Shown here piece after piece: positions 1-8,029 of a stretch of 21,105 nt of DNA. Positions within the stretch are counted from its first letter, which is position 1. Every line of letters begins with the position of its first letter. The notes beneath the pieces are model-generated. The model saw only the letters and a program-made list of their open reading frames with translations. It was not told the origin of the DNA and searched no databases. Source of the stretch: CAYNWT01 sp964450955 (GTDB taxonomy: Bacteria; Planctomycetota; Planctomycetia; Planctomycetales; Planctomycetaceae); contig CAYVFI010000061.1 of NCBI GenBank assembly GCA_964450955.1, positions 1 through 21,105 on the forward strand, read 5' to 3'. Position numbers and translations under genes: made by a program.

Positions 1-540
1 ACTGAAGGCTAAACCACCCGTCAACATGCACTTCTACGGGCGCTTACCTACAAACGTGGTTTTGCCTGTCGCGTCGCCCCCGGTCTCCGGTTCTACCACG
101 AAACCGTCGCTGCTAACTCTGGCTGATCAACTGCGGGCTGCTGCCACACGACAGTCGGTCGATTACTGCGAAAGGACAAGAACTCGCTGATGACCAACGT
201 CAAACGCTTTACCGGACCGCCTCACCGGGATCGTTATCAGTTTCGATCTCTCCGCCGCATGCGTGCCCTGTACCAGCGTCAGGGCGCGCCCGTCATTAGT
301 GTGGACACAAAGACTGCCGATCTGATCGGCAATTTCAGGAATGATGGACTTAGCTACGGCAGCCATGCCAACCAAGTGAACGCTCATGACTTTTCCCAGC
401 GACGCCGACTGCAAAGCCATTCCTTGTGGCCTGTACGACATCACGCTCAACCGAGGCCACCGGTGCGTGGCCACATCAAACACAGTCGATCCTGCGGCAT
501 CTGGAATTACACCATCAAGCCAAATAACGGGAACTAGTTT
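1..540 (+). pseudogene. ISAzo13-type transposase remnant, frameshifted
   Basis: Reading across frames recovers the core of an ISAzo13-family (DDE) transposase. One frame gives a stretch ending LADQLRAA around 120-143. After a frame change near 145 the next frame reads RLLRKDKNSLMTNVKRFTGP, then VISVDTKTADLIGNFRNDG and VNAHDF (about 290-393). One extra T in the run at 391-394 breaks the frame, and the following frame continues DADCKAIPCGLYDITLNRG to about 470. VISVDTKKKELIGNF, HDF and AIPYGIYD-type blocks are typical of this family from memory. The C-terminal catalytic part is absent and similarity fades by about 500-540, so the copy is dead. The 5' end runs off the window. I saw no terminal inverted repeats. 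The family call is fairly secure; the exact limits are not. Confidence 0.72.
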
Positions 541-613
541 TCCAACATGTCCTTAGGGAACTGGACAGTACGAACTGTGGTGCTAGCATACGGGGCTGTT
601 TGGGCGGCTCGAT

Positions 614-1216
614 ATGACACATGTGGACCGAATTACGATGCAATCGACCCGGCATTTTCGCGCAGCCTTGCTGATTCTTCTGACCAGCACAGTCGCGAAT
701 GGCGACTTGGTTTTTAGTTTCACCCCGACAGGGACTGGCGGAGTTTCCGTAACAGGGACGGGCTCGGGTATGGTGACAGGGGGCCGGGACACCAATGACT
801 GGGACATAGAGAATTTTGCGACCGACTTCCTGAACGGAACATTTGGGAATACGCAAACTTCCGCTGATACTGTGAGTGGCACGTTGACTAACATAACCAC
901 GGGGCTATCTGTCGCTATCACGAACTTCGCCGTCGATCAAGACGCATCAAGTGGGGATGACATCGAATTCGATACGTCTACCAATCTGGCGTTCAGTTCG
1001 ATGGATGAATTTACGTTCTCACTTAACGCAACGTTTGATTTTGGGACACTTCCTTTCACCGCGGTGATCACCGGCACTCACACTGATGCCGGGGGACCAG
1101 GTGATGAGATTTTTGGGTCCACGTCAATTACGGCAACTCCAGAACCAGCGTCTTGTCTCCTTGTTGCCTTAGGTGGCCTCTTCTTGCCACTTCGTCGTCG
1201 TCGCAGTATGGGTTAG
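614..1216 (+). CDS. PEP-CTERM sorting domain protein, secreted
   Basis: This 200-residue protein has an N-terminal export signal (MQSTRHF followed by a hydrophobic run ALLILLTSTVANG) and a Ser/Thr/Gly-rich, beta-type body with few basic residues. It ends in a PEP-CTERM tail: TPEPAS at 175-180, a hydrophobic segment LLVALGGLFLPL and an RRRR cluster. The known role of that tail is recognition and cleavage by an exosortase, with release to the envelope or exopolysaccharide matrix. No exosortase lies in the window. The start is uncertain: ATG at 614 gives eight extra residues, whereas ATG at 638 gives a more usual signal peptide; neither has a strong ribosome site. The body matches no enzyme I recognise. 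The stop overlaps the stop of the convergent DCC gene by four bases. Confidence 0.8.
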   Translation: MTHVDRITMQSTRHFRAALLILLTSTVANGDLVFSFTPTGTGGVSVTGTGSGMVTGGRDTNDWDIENFATDFLNGTFGNTQTSADTVSGTLTNITTGLSVAITNFAVDQDASSGDDIEFDTSTNLAFSSMDEFTFSLNATFDFGTLPFTAVITGTHTDAGGPGDEIFGSTSITATPEPASCLLVALGGLFLPLRRRRSMG

Positions 1217-1614
1217 TTCAGAATCCGTCCGCGTTCCTCCGCCGTAGGCATCCGGCAGGTTTCTTTCTTGCCAAAAAGCCGGTATCGGAAAGTCGCAACG
1301 CAGGTGTACCCAAGGTCACGGAGTGGTTTTGGGATAATCCACAACAGGCCGGCCAGCAGTTTCCAGACACCTCCCAACTGCCTCAGAATCTGAACCACTC
1401 CTGAGGACTTCCGCATCGAAACGCCATCGTGGAAGAAGACCAGCGAACTCAGGTTTTCCCGATCAGTCGCAGCCAAACATGCCGCCGCGGTCTCACCCTG
1501 CAATGGAGCGAATTTCAGGCGGCCTTCGCGGTCCTGCCGCATAAAGAAGTCGACGGATGAGTTGCACAGACCGCAGACGCCGTCGAAGAAAACAATTGGT
1601 CCTGAATTGGTCAT
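1213..1614 (-). CDS. DCC family thiol-disulfide oxidoreductase (DUF393)
   Basis: This is a 133-residue protein of the DUF393/DCC family. The signature DGVCGLCN lies at residues 11-18, so the two motif cysteines are C14 and C17 in a CxxC arrangement. After it come the family blocks FFMRQDREGRLKFAPLQG and SSLVFFHDG. These proteins have a thioredoxin-like fold and are predicted to catalyse thiol-disulfide exchange; substrates are mostly unknown. There is no signal peptide, so it is expected in the cytoplasm, although the hydrophobic stretch VWKLLAGLLWIIPKPL may contact membrane. Length is normal for the family. It is transcribed alone, divergently from the acyltransferase fusion (180-base gap) and convergently with the PEP-CTERM gene. 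Confidence 0.9.
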   Translation of the reverse strand: MTNSGPIVFFDGVCGLCNSSVDFFMRQDREGRLKFAPLQGETAAACLAATDRENLSSLVFFHDGVSMRKSSGVVQILRQLGGVWKLLAGLLWIIPKPLRDLGYTCVATFRYRLFGKKETCRMPTAEERGRILN

Positions 1615-1747
1615 TCCGTCACTTTCCCACAGTTATTCCTTTGTCTCAACCGCGAATCAGTGCCGGAACCAACGAGAACGGCAGGGTTTACCGCGGTAGA
1701 TCGCCCCTGCACTTGTCTGTTTGGAAGGAATTAGCGATGTTTTGCCC

Positions 1748-1767
1748 GGGTTCGGACAAACGAACCC
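1748..1767. promoter_or_regulatory. Inverted repeat in the leader of the aas-like gene
   Basis: A perfect 7-base dyad, GGGTTCG then six bases (GACAAA) then CGAACCC, ends 27 bases before the ATG at 1795. It could form a stable RNA hairpin close to the start codon or serve as a protein-binding operator. No T-run follows, so it is not a typical terminator. Function is inferred from position only. Confidence 0.35.
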
Positions 1768-1794
1768 AAAGCCGTAAGACCGCGATGGACCGCC

Positions 1795-4700
1795 ATGAGT
1801 GACCTGCAGACGCCAGAGGATCCGCATCGGCGGCTCACATCCAAGTCGTTTGTTGGCTACCTGGTGACGCAGGGCTTTGGGGCGATCAACGACAGTATGT
1901 TCCGTTGGCTGGTCGTGCCGGTGGCGAAGTTCCGGATCGCGGAAACGTTTTCCGTTCAGGGTGAAGCAACCACGGCCGAACTCGCTTCGCGAGCTGAGAG
2001 TCTCGAAGCCATCGCCATTGCCGCCGGCCTGGCATGCTTTGTTCTGCCGTTTGTCATATTCGCTCCGTACGCCGGGTTCCTTGCAGATCGCTATAGCAAA
2101 CGCTCTGTGACGATCGGTTGCAAGATTGCCGAAGTCGCCATCATGGCGCTTGGCATTGCGGGCATCTGGTGGGGAAACCTGTACGCTTTGTTTGCAATCC
2201 TATTCGGAATGGGAACGCAAAGCGCGATGATGAGTCCTTCGAAAATGGGCATCATCCCGGAAATTGTGACACGAGACCGCGTTTCCGCCGCCAACGGGGT
2301 CGTTGGCCTGGTGACAGTGATCGCGGTCGTGATCGGTTCGATTGGCGGGAATGTTCTTTATGCGATCACGGGCGACTACGGGACCGACGGCATTTGGAAG
2401 TCGGCGTTCGCTTTGTTGTCGGTGGCGTTGATTGGTTGGATCGCCAGTCACTTCATCATGCGAGTGCCGGCCGGCGACCCGAAACGTCGGTTCCCAATCA
2501 ACCCGATCGCCGAGTCGTATCGAGACACTGTTTACCTCTGCAAGAACCGCGCGTTGTTACGAGTGACAGTTGGTATCGCATTTTTCTGGTGCGTTGCCGC
2601 GTTGGCTCAGATGAACATTGATGTCTATGTGCTTAAGCAATTGGGACTGCCGCAATCGCAGGTCGGAATCTTCCTTGGGGTGTTGTCGATTGGTGTCGCC
2701 GTGGGAAGCGTTTTGGCAGGAACCTGGTCGGGGGGCCGAGTTGAACTTGGCATTGTCCCGCTGGGCACGACGTTGATTGTGCTGAGTTCTGTCACGCTGA
2801 CGATTACGGATCAGTCACCGTTCTGGACGGCGATCATGCTGTTTTTTCTGGGAACAGGCGGGGGACTGTTTAACGTTCCTCTTTCCGCCTACCTTCAGGA
2901 ACGCAGCCCCAAGGAATCGTTGGGCACCATTTTGTCTGCCGGCAATCTGATTACTTACATCGGCATCCTGGGTGTCTCCCTGGCGTTCGCTTTAATGCGA
3001 GCTCAGTACAACCTCGAACCGAAGATGGTGTTTCTGGTGACCGGAATCGCAACCATACCGATTCTGCTGTACGTCGTGTTTGTCATTCCCCACGCCACAA
3101 TTCGGTTCTTTGTTTGGCTTGTCAGTAAATGCATTTACAAACTGAAAGTGCGAGGCATCGACAACCTGCCGCAACAGGGGGGAGCCCTGTTGGTGGCAAA
3201 CCATGTGTCATGGGTTGATGGAATTCTTATCTCGTTAGCATCGACCAGGCCCATTCGTATGGTGGCGTATGCCGACTACCTGAAGCCGATCCAGTGGCTG
3301 GCCAATCTGTTTGGCGTCATCCCCATTAAACCGGGCGGCGGACCCAAACAGCTGCTGCAGTCTTTGCGAACCGCACGGGACGCTGTTGCTTCTGGCGATC
3401 TGGTTTGCATTTTCGCGGAGGGTCGGATTAGTCGCACGGGGCAGCTACTTCCGTTCGAACGCGGTATGATGAAGATCATCGATAAAACTGACGCTCCTGT
3501 GGTTCCCGTTTATCTGGACGAACTTTGGGGCAGCATTTTCAGTTTTAGTGGCGGCAAGTTTCTGTGGAAGAAACCGAAACGAGTCCCCTACCCCGTCACC
3601 GTTTCTTTCGGTGACCCATTAACCAGTGTTACCGACGTACATGAAGTACGTCGAGCAGTTGAAACTTTGGGAGTCGCATCAGTGGAAGACCGCAAGCAGG
3701 ATCAGCTCATTCCAGCGCGTCAGTTCATCAGGCAGTGCAAAGTTGCCGCCGGGCGGCTCAAGGTTGCGGAATCGGCCGGGACCGAACTCAGTGGAACCAG
3801 GCTGCTGACCGCAGCCTTAATGTTTAGAAAGCTGGTGTCCAGGAAGGTCGGCGACGCGAAGATGATTGGCCTGCTATTGCCGCCATCGGCAGGTGGAGCC
3901 ATCGCCAACGCGGCAGTCACTTTACTGGGCCGCTGCGCGGTGAATCTTAACTACACACTTTCAGAAGATGTCGTCAATTTCTGCATCGAAGAATGCGGTA
4001 TCACCCACGTTCTGACAAGCCGCAAGTTCCAGGAGCTCAAGCCTTTTAAAATTAAGGCTGAGTACATCTATCTGGAAGATCTGAAAGAAGAAGCTTCGGG
4101 ACTGGACAAGGCACTTGCCTACATAAGTGCGAAGTTTGAACCGGCTTCGATTTTGGAACGTCGGCTTGGGCTCACAACCATCGACCCGAACGATCTCATC
4201 ACGGTCATCTTCACGTCGGGTTCCACCGGGCAGCCAAAGGGCGTGATGCTGTCACACAACAACATTCTGTCAAACCTCATGGCTGTGGATCAGCTGTTTA
4301 ACCTGAACGAGAAAGATGTGCTCATCGGAGTCCTGCCGTTCTTTCATTCGTTCGGTTTTACCATCACCATGTGGTTGCCGTTTTGTGTCGAACCAGCCGG
4401 TGTCTACCACTACAACCCGCTGGATGGTCGGACAGTCGGCAAGATTTCGAACCGGTACAACGGAACGATTCTGGCCGCGACACCGACGTTCCTGCGGACG
4501 TATCTGAAGCGTTGCAAGCCGGAACAGTTTGAGCATATGAACCTTGTTATCGCCGGAGCTGAGAAGCTTCCCGACGATCTGGCGGATGCGTTTCAACAGA
4601 AGTTCGGCGTCGAGATTACCGAGGGGTACGGCACGACCGAACTTTCGCCCGCCGCGGCGTTCAATGTTCCTGCCACTCGACTGGGACCCGATGCCGAAGC

Positions 4701-5295
4701 AGCCACCAAACGCGGTACAGTTGGACGCGTGATGCCGGGAGCCACCGCGAAGGTAATTGATCCAGACTCCGGCGCAGACCTTGGCGTCAACGATGAAGGC
4801 CTGCTTCGAATCAAAGGGCCCAACGTCATGGTGGGCTATCTGAACCATGAACAGAAGACCGCCGAATCGATCATCGATGGCTGGTACGACACGGGCGATA
4901 TGGCAATGATCGACGATGACGGCTTCATTTCGATCACAGGTCGAATGAGCCGGTTCTCGAAGATTGGCGGTGAGATGGTTCCTCACATCCGCATCGAAGA
5001 AGAACTGGCTCGAATCGTCGATGACCCCGACGATGACGAGCCGCACATTCTTATCGCTGTGACATCGGTTCCCGATCCGAAAAAGGGTGAGCGACTGATT
5101 GTGTTGCACAAGAAGTTTAAGAAAACCGTCGACGAAGCTCTTAGCGAACTCGGCGAATGCGGCCTGCCAAACATTTGGATGCCCGCTTCCAACAGCTTCC
5201 TGGAAGTCGCAGAGATTCCGTTGCTGGGAACCGGAAAGCTGGATCTTAAAGGCGTTAAAGAAGCCGCGATGACGCACTTTGGCCCCAAGGACTAA
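1795..5295 (+). CDS. aas: LplT-PlsC-acyl-ACP synthetase fusion (Aas-type lysophospholipid acyltransferase)
   Basis: This 1166-residue protein fuses three modules. Residues 1 to about 430 form a major-facilitator transporter with about 12 membrane segments and an LplT-like start (FGAINDSMFRW). Residues about 445-640 are a PlsC-type acyltransferase with H470-x4-D475 (NHVSWVD) and the FAEGR block at 540-544. Residues about 690-1160 are an AMP-forming synthetase with the P-loop TSGSTGQPKG (807-816), EGYGTTE (943-949), YDTGD (1031-1035) and the C-terminal catalytic lysine K1148 in GTGKLDLKG. In E. coli, LplT flips lysophospholipid inward and separate Aas re-acylates 2-acyl-glycerophosphoethanolamine using acyl-ACP; here both steps sit on one inner-membrane chain. 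All signature residues are present. The start lacks a clear ribosome site. It stands alone, with only gene debris downstream. Confidence 0.93.
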   Translation: MSDLQTPEDPHRRLTSKSFVGYLVTQGFGAINDSMFRWLVVPVAKFRIAETFSVQGEATTAELASRAESLEAIAIAAGLACFVLPFVIFAPYAGFLADRYSKRSVTIGCKIAEVAIMALGIAGIWWGNLYALFAILFGMGTQSAMMSPSKMGIIPEIVTRDRVSAANGVVGLVTVIAVVIGSIGGNVLYAITGDYGTDGIWKSAFALLSVALIGWIASHFIMRVPAGDPKRRFPINPIAESYRDTVYLCKNRALLRVTVGIAFFWCVAALAQMNIDVYVLKQLGLPQSQVGIFLGVLSIGVAVGSVLAGTWSGGRVELGIVPLGTTLIVLSSVTLTITDQSPFWTAIMLFFLGTGGGLFNVPLSAYLQERSPKESLGTILSAGNLITYIGILGVSLAFALMRAQYNLEPKMVFLVTGIATIPILLYVVFVIPHATIRFFVWLVSKCIYKLKVRGIDNLPQQGGALLVANHVSWVDGILISLASTRPIRMVAYADYLKPIQWLANLFGVIPIKPGGGPKQLLQSLRTARDAVASGDLVCIFAEGRISRTGQLLPFERGMMKIIDKTDAPVVPVYLDELWGSIFSFSGGKFLWKKPKRVPYPVTVSFGDPLTSVTDVHEVRRAVETLGVASVEDRKQDQLIPARQFIRQCKVAAGRLKVAESAGTELSGTRLLTAALMFRKLVSRKVGDAKMIGLLLPPSAGGAIANAAVTLLGRCAVNLNYTLSEDVVNFCIEECGITHVLTSRKFQELKPFKIKAEYIYLEDLKEEASGLDKALAYISAKFEPASILERRLGLTTIDPNDLITVIFTSGSTGQPKGVMLSHNNILSNLMAVDQLFNLNEKDVLIGVLPFFHSFGFTITMWLPFCVEPAGVYHYNPLDGRTVGKISNRYNGTILAATPTFLRTYLKRCKPEQFEHMNLVIAGAEKLPDDLADAFQQKFGVEITEGYGTTELSPAAAFNVPATRLGPDAEAATKRGTVGRVMPGATAKVIDPDSGADLGVNDEGLLRIKGPNVMVGYLNHEQKTAESIIDGWYDTGDMAMIDDDGFISITGRMSRFSKIGGEMVPHIRIEEELARIVDDPDDDEPHILIAVTSVPDPKKGERLIVLHKKFKKTVDEALSELGECGLPNIWMPASNSFLEVAEIPLLGTGKLDLKGVKEAAMTHFGPKD

Positions 5296-5298
5296 TCG

Positions 5299-5424
5299 TT
5301 GGTCATGGTAATTACCTACGCGTCTGAACCAGATTTGGACGTCGACGAGTTCATCGACATTCTCAAGCGTTCGACACTCGCGGAACGGCGGCCGATTGAC
5401 GATCGGTGCAGGATGACTGGCGGT
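5299..5424 (+). pseudogene. N-terminal remnant of a GNAT acetyltransferase
   Basis: The first 40 or so residues of an 82-codon open frame (open to 5547) read like the N-terminus of a small GNAT N-acetyltransferase: ITYASEPDLDVDEFIDILKR, then STLAERRPIDDRCRMTG. From memory, the intact family continues with a GML.HADVIVTARDG type block, the YLSDLAVD strand and a QGIGRELI acetyl-CoA loop. None of these follows in any frame here. The remaining residues are Gly/Arg-rich and look like non-coding translation. The gene therefore appears cut about 120 bases after its start. It begins three bases after the stop of the aas-like gene. A genuine small protein using the same start cannot be fully excluded. 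Confidence 0.55.
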
Positions 5425-5425
5425 T

Positions 5426-5566
5426 ATGGCCTGGATGCGGTCCGCGTCCTTCCTGGCATCACGCGAGGATCTGGAACGGCATACGGCTCAGATCAAAGAG
5501 CAGGAAGAGGCTGGGCGTCAGGGGAGACCGTTGCGGCTGGTTGTTAGAAGCTGGCGAAGGTTCTAG
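5426..5566 (+). other. Small 46-codon open frame of unknown nature
   Basis: In another frame, directly after the GNAT remnant, an ATG-initiated frame encodes 46 residues with the charged helical stretch SREDLERHTAQIKEQEEAGR near its middle, ending WRRF. The amino-acid composition looks more protein-like than the overlapping frame, so it may be the surviving C-terminal tail of a second deleted gene rather than a gene in its own right. I do not recognise the family. There is no convincing ribosome site. Confidence 0.2.
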
Positions 5567-5619
5567 CTGAGACGCGGAGGGAAGTAACCGGGACTCGTTG
5601 CCTCGTCCACTACGGACTA

Positions 5620-6261
5620 TTAGTCCCCAAGTCCCGACACAGCGGCCATGACGTGTTTGAGACGTCCCAGCGCTTTCATGTAGCGAACGCTGGCGGCTTG
5701 TTCTGAGATGCCGATAATCTGAGCCGTCTCGCGGTTGGTGAGTTCTTCGAAATGACGCAGCGCCAGCACTTCGCGATCGATCTCGTTCATGCCGGAAAGG
5801 GCTTGTTCCAGCTGTAGCGAGAGTTCCTGCCGAACCATTGCCTGGCTTGGCGATGTGAGATGACCGAGTAGATGGAAAGACAACGACATGGACGTCGACT
5901 CGGCACTCCAACCGCGTTCGATGGAGAACTCATTCGCCGCGCTACGCTTCTGAGCGCCGATGTGGCGGCGGTGCACGTCGACCAGTGTTTGGCTGACGAC
6001 CAGGCGAAACCAGACAAAGATTGACCGCGAGGCATCTTTCAGGAAGCTATCGACCCGTTTGACGCAGTCCAGCCACGCTTCCTGCAAAATGTCGTCGGGA
6101 TCCACTCGGCCACGCAATCGCGAGTCCATTCGGAACTGGACGGTTCTCCACAGACGATCGTGGTACTTGCTAAACAGCTCTGCCAACGCATCGAGGTCGC
6201 GTTCGATGACTCGCTTGATGAGCTCCGCTTCGTGAGCGTCCTGGTTTTGATGGTCAGCCAT
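5620..6261 (-). CDS. ECF-type RNA polymerase sigma factor (planctomycete type)
   Basis: This 213-residue sigma-70 family protein has region 2 at about residues 25-100, including the core-binding DPDDILQEAW block (54-63), and region 4 at about 152-205 (NEIDREVLALRHFEELTNRE, then the helix-turn-helix AQIIGISEQAASVRYMKAL). There is a 50-residue linker and no region 1 or 3. Such factors direct core polymerase to promoters for stress or envelope genes. The frame stays open upstream to 6810, but that part overlaps the hydrolase gene antisense; the ATG at 6261 (MADHQNQ) gives the normal length, so I chose it. No anti-sigma gene adjoins it. It diverges from the hydrolase gene at 6466 and a short dyad sits just before its start codon. 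Confidence 0.92.
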   Translation of the reverse strand: MADHQNQDAHEAELIKRVIERDLDALAELFSKYHDRLWRTVQFRMDSRLRGRVDPDDILQEAWLDCVKRVDSFLKDASRSIFVWFRLVVSQTLVDVHRRHIGAQKRSAANEFSIERGWSAESTSMSLSFHLLGHLTSPSQAMVRQELSLQLEQALSGMNEIDREVLALRHFEELTNRETAQIIGISEQAASVRYMKALGRLKHVMAAVSGLGD

Positions 6262-6265
6262 TGTG

Positions 6266-6278
6266 TCCCAGACTGGGA
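6266..6278. promoter_or_regulatory. Short palindrome overlapping the ribosome site of the ECF sigma gene
   Basis: TCCCAG-A-CTGGGA is a 6-base dyad around one central base, ending five bases upstream of the sigma factor ATG on the minus strand. It contains the only GGGA that could act as that gene's ribosome site. A one-base loop cannot form an RNA hairpin well, so a protein-binding site is the more natural reading. This rests on pattern alone. Confidence 0.25.
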
Positions 6279-6465
6279 AAGCCCGAAGGCATATTTGATA
6301 AGTCAATATCCGCTGGAACCGCTCTGATTTCAATCGGCATGGTCCGAATTCGCATTTTCGTGCTGCATAACATGGAATGTTCGGCAGGACGAGCGGCCAG
6401 AACACACGACCAGCGATGACTTTCGTGTGGGCCGGTTTCCGCTGTTTCGCTATCCTGCAGCCGTT

Positions 6466-7467
6466 ATGAAAAATGCCTGGCTCATCCCGTTTCTGCTGCT
6501 GACCGCGACCGCCGCTGATGCACAATTGCCGTTCGCAAACAAAGGCCCCTTCGCCGCCAGGGATTCCCTGGATATCGGCAAAGAACCATCCCTGGATGCT
6601 CGAGATTGCCTGATCGATCTGGCCTGGGATCCGAAACCGTTTCAGGTGACTTTGGAGGAAGCCCCCGGTGCGCCCGACGCTGTCTTGCGGTTCCCGTCTC
6701 CAAAACCGAAAGGGAACGCGAAGAACGACAAGGTGGCCGTCGAGTGGTACATGGCTCGCGAGCCGAAGGGACAGAAAAAAAATAACGCCCTGCCTGTCGT
6801 CGTAGTTCATGAACTTGGCAGCAACATGGCCGCAGGCCGCGCGGTGGCGGCAGGACTATCTCGCATCGGTTTTCACGCGTTCATGGTTCAGCTGCCGTCT
6901 TACGGTGATCGGCGAGTCAGACGCAGGGCTCGACCGGCGGAAATGCTGCAACCAATGCAGCAGGCCATCGCCGATGTTCGCAGAGCGCGAGATGCGGTGC
7001 TGGTGATGCCGACTGTCGATACCTCGCACATCGCTTTGCAGGGAACCAGTCTCGGCGGCATCATCGCTGCGACGGCCGGTGGCCTGGATAAGGGCTTCGA
7101 CAGCGTGCATCTGGTACTCGCCGGGGGCGACCTGTTTACACTCATCAAGACCGGACAACGCGACACTGCGTACGTCCGTCAGGATCTTGAGCGAGCCGGC
7201 GTCACGGACGATGAGCTAAGAAAAATGACGCAGCGGATTGAACCCACACGCGTGGCGCATCGGCTGCCGCGGGAAGGCACCTGGTTGTATTCGGGAAAGT
7301 CGGACACTGTTATCCCGATGGCCAACGCGAAGGCGCTGGCAAAATCAGCGGGGCTCACCAAGGGCTACCATCAAACGTTCAATGCGAACCACTACACCGG
7401 CATGGTGTTCCTGCCGTGGGTCGTGTCCGATATCGCGGCGAACATCAAGAAACTGGCGGATCAGTAA
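6466..7467 (+). CDS. Secreted alpha/beta hydrolase (dienelactone hydrolase/acyl-peptidase-like)
   Basis: This 333-residue protein starts with a signal peptide (MKNAWLIPFLLLTATAADAQ). An in-frame GTG at 6427 would add 13 residues before it, so I take the ATG at 6466. The alpha/beta hydrolase core shows the nucleophile elbow G193-T-S195-L-G-G and the likely acid D280 in YSGKSDTVIP. The likely base is H309 in NANHYTGM. An oxyanion-type stretch VVVVHELGSNM comes earlier. The triad is complete, so it should be an active serine hydrolase in the periplasm or envelope; the substrate (ester, lactone or peptide) cannot be read from the sequence. It stands alone, divergent from the ECF sigma gene, and converges with the DJ-1 gene with seven bases between stops. 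Confidence 0.85.
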   Translation: MKNAWLIPFLLLTATAADAQLPFANKGPFAARDSLDIGKEPSLDARDCLIDLAWDPKPFQVTLEEAPGAPDAVLRFPSPKPKGNAKNDKVAVEWYMAREPKGQKKNNALPVVVVHELGSNMAAGRAVAAGLSRIGFHAFMVQLPSYGDRRVRRRARPAEMLQPMQQAIADVRRARDAVLVMPTVDTSHIALQGTSLGGIIAATAGGLDKGFDSVHLVLAGGDLFTLIKTGQRDTAYVRQDLERAGVTDDELRKMTQRIEPTRVAHRLPREGTWLYSGKSDTVIPMANAKALAKSAGLTKGYHQTFNANHYTGMVFLPWVVSDIAANIKKLADQ

Positions 7468-7474
7468 CGCGGGC

Positions 7475-8011
7475 TTACGATGCCGTCAGCACTTCCAGCA
7501 TACCGCGGCAGAAGTCCGGTAGGTCGCTGGGGCGACGACTGCTGACGAAGTGCCGATCGACGACAACCGTTGCGTCTTCAAATATCGCACCAGCGTTGAT
7601 GAGGTCGTCTTTGATGCCGGGTGAACCTGTGACTTTGACATCCTTGTAGATGCCGGCCGAGATGGGAATCCAACCGCCATGGCAAATCGCCGCGACCAGT
7701 CGATTCGAATCGGCGAAGGCTTTGGTGATCTCCAGAACCTTCGGGTCGCGTCGCAGCTTGTCCGGCATCCAACCGCCGGGAACCACCAGGCCAGTGAAAT
7801 CGTCGGTGTTGACATCAGCAATCGCGGCGTCCGAAACGCACGGATAGCCGTTTTTGCCCACGTACTTCGTGTTGGCTTCAGGACCGGCCAGAACCACAGT
7901 CGCTCCCGCTTCTTCCATACGGAGCTTTGGGTACCACAGTTCTAAGTCTTCGTAGGCGTCGCCCGCGAAAATAAGAATCGACTGACCAGTTAACGGAAGG
8001 TTGCCTGACAT
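7475..8011 (-). CDS. DJ-1/PfpI family protein (deglycase/protease-like)
   Basis: This 178-residue protein is a full-length member of the PfpI/YhbO branch of the DJ-1 superfamily. It has the conserved glutamate E21 in AYEDLELWYP and the nucleophile elbow AICHGGW with C110 and H111. The family block VSSRRPSDLPDF lies near the C-terminus. Relatives are described as glyoxalase or protein deglycase and as intracellular cysteine peptidases; which activity applies here cannot be decided from sequence. No signal peptide is present, so it is cytoplasmic. The start ATG at 8011 has an AGAGAT-like ribosome site. A hairpin terminator candidate separates it from the upstream glucose dehydrogenase gene, so it probably has its own promoter. 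Confidence 0.93.
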   Translation of the reverse strand: MSGNLPLTGQSILIFAGDAYEDLELWYPKLRMEEAGATVVLAGPEANTKYVGKNGYPCVSDAAIADVNTDDFTGLVVPGGWMPDKLRRDPKVLEITKAFADSNRLVAAICHGGWIPISAGIYKDVKVTGSPGIKDDLINAGAIFEDATVVVDRHFVSSRRPSDLPDFCRGMLEVLTAS

Positions 8012-8029
8012 GAGTTATCTCTGAAAACT

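Noticed and set aside
1748..1767. SOS (LexA) box before the acyltransferase fusion
   Set aside because: The Gram-positive type box is CGAAC-N4-GTTCG; here the arms are in the opposite order (GTTCG then CGAAC) with six bases between, so it does not fit.
4270..5277. Long open frame of 335 codons antisense to the acyltransferase fusion
   Set aside because: It lies wholly within the synthetase module, whose motifs are all intact on the plus strand. Its translation is rich in His, Arg, Gln and Cys without recognisable domains, typical of a codon-bias shadow.
6262..6810. 183-codon N-terminal extension of the ECF sigma factor
   Set aside because: The extension runs antisense through the hydrolase signal peptide and early coding region, and the ATG at 6261 gives a normal ECF length, so the extension is not used.
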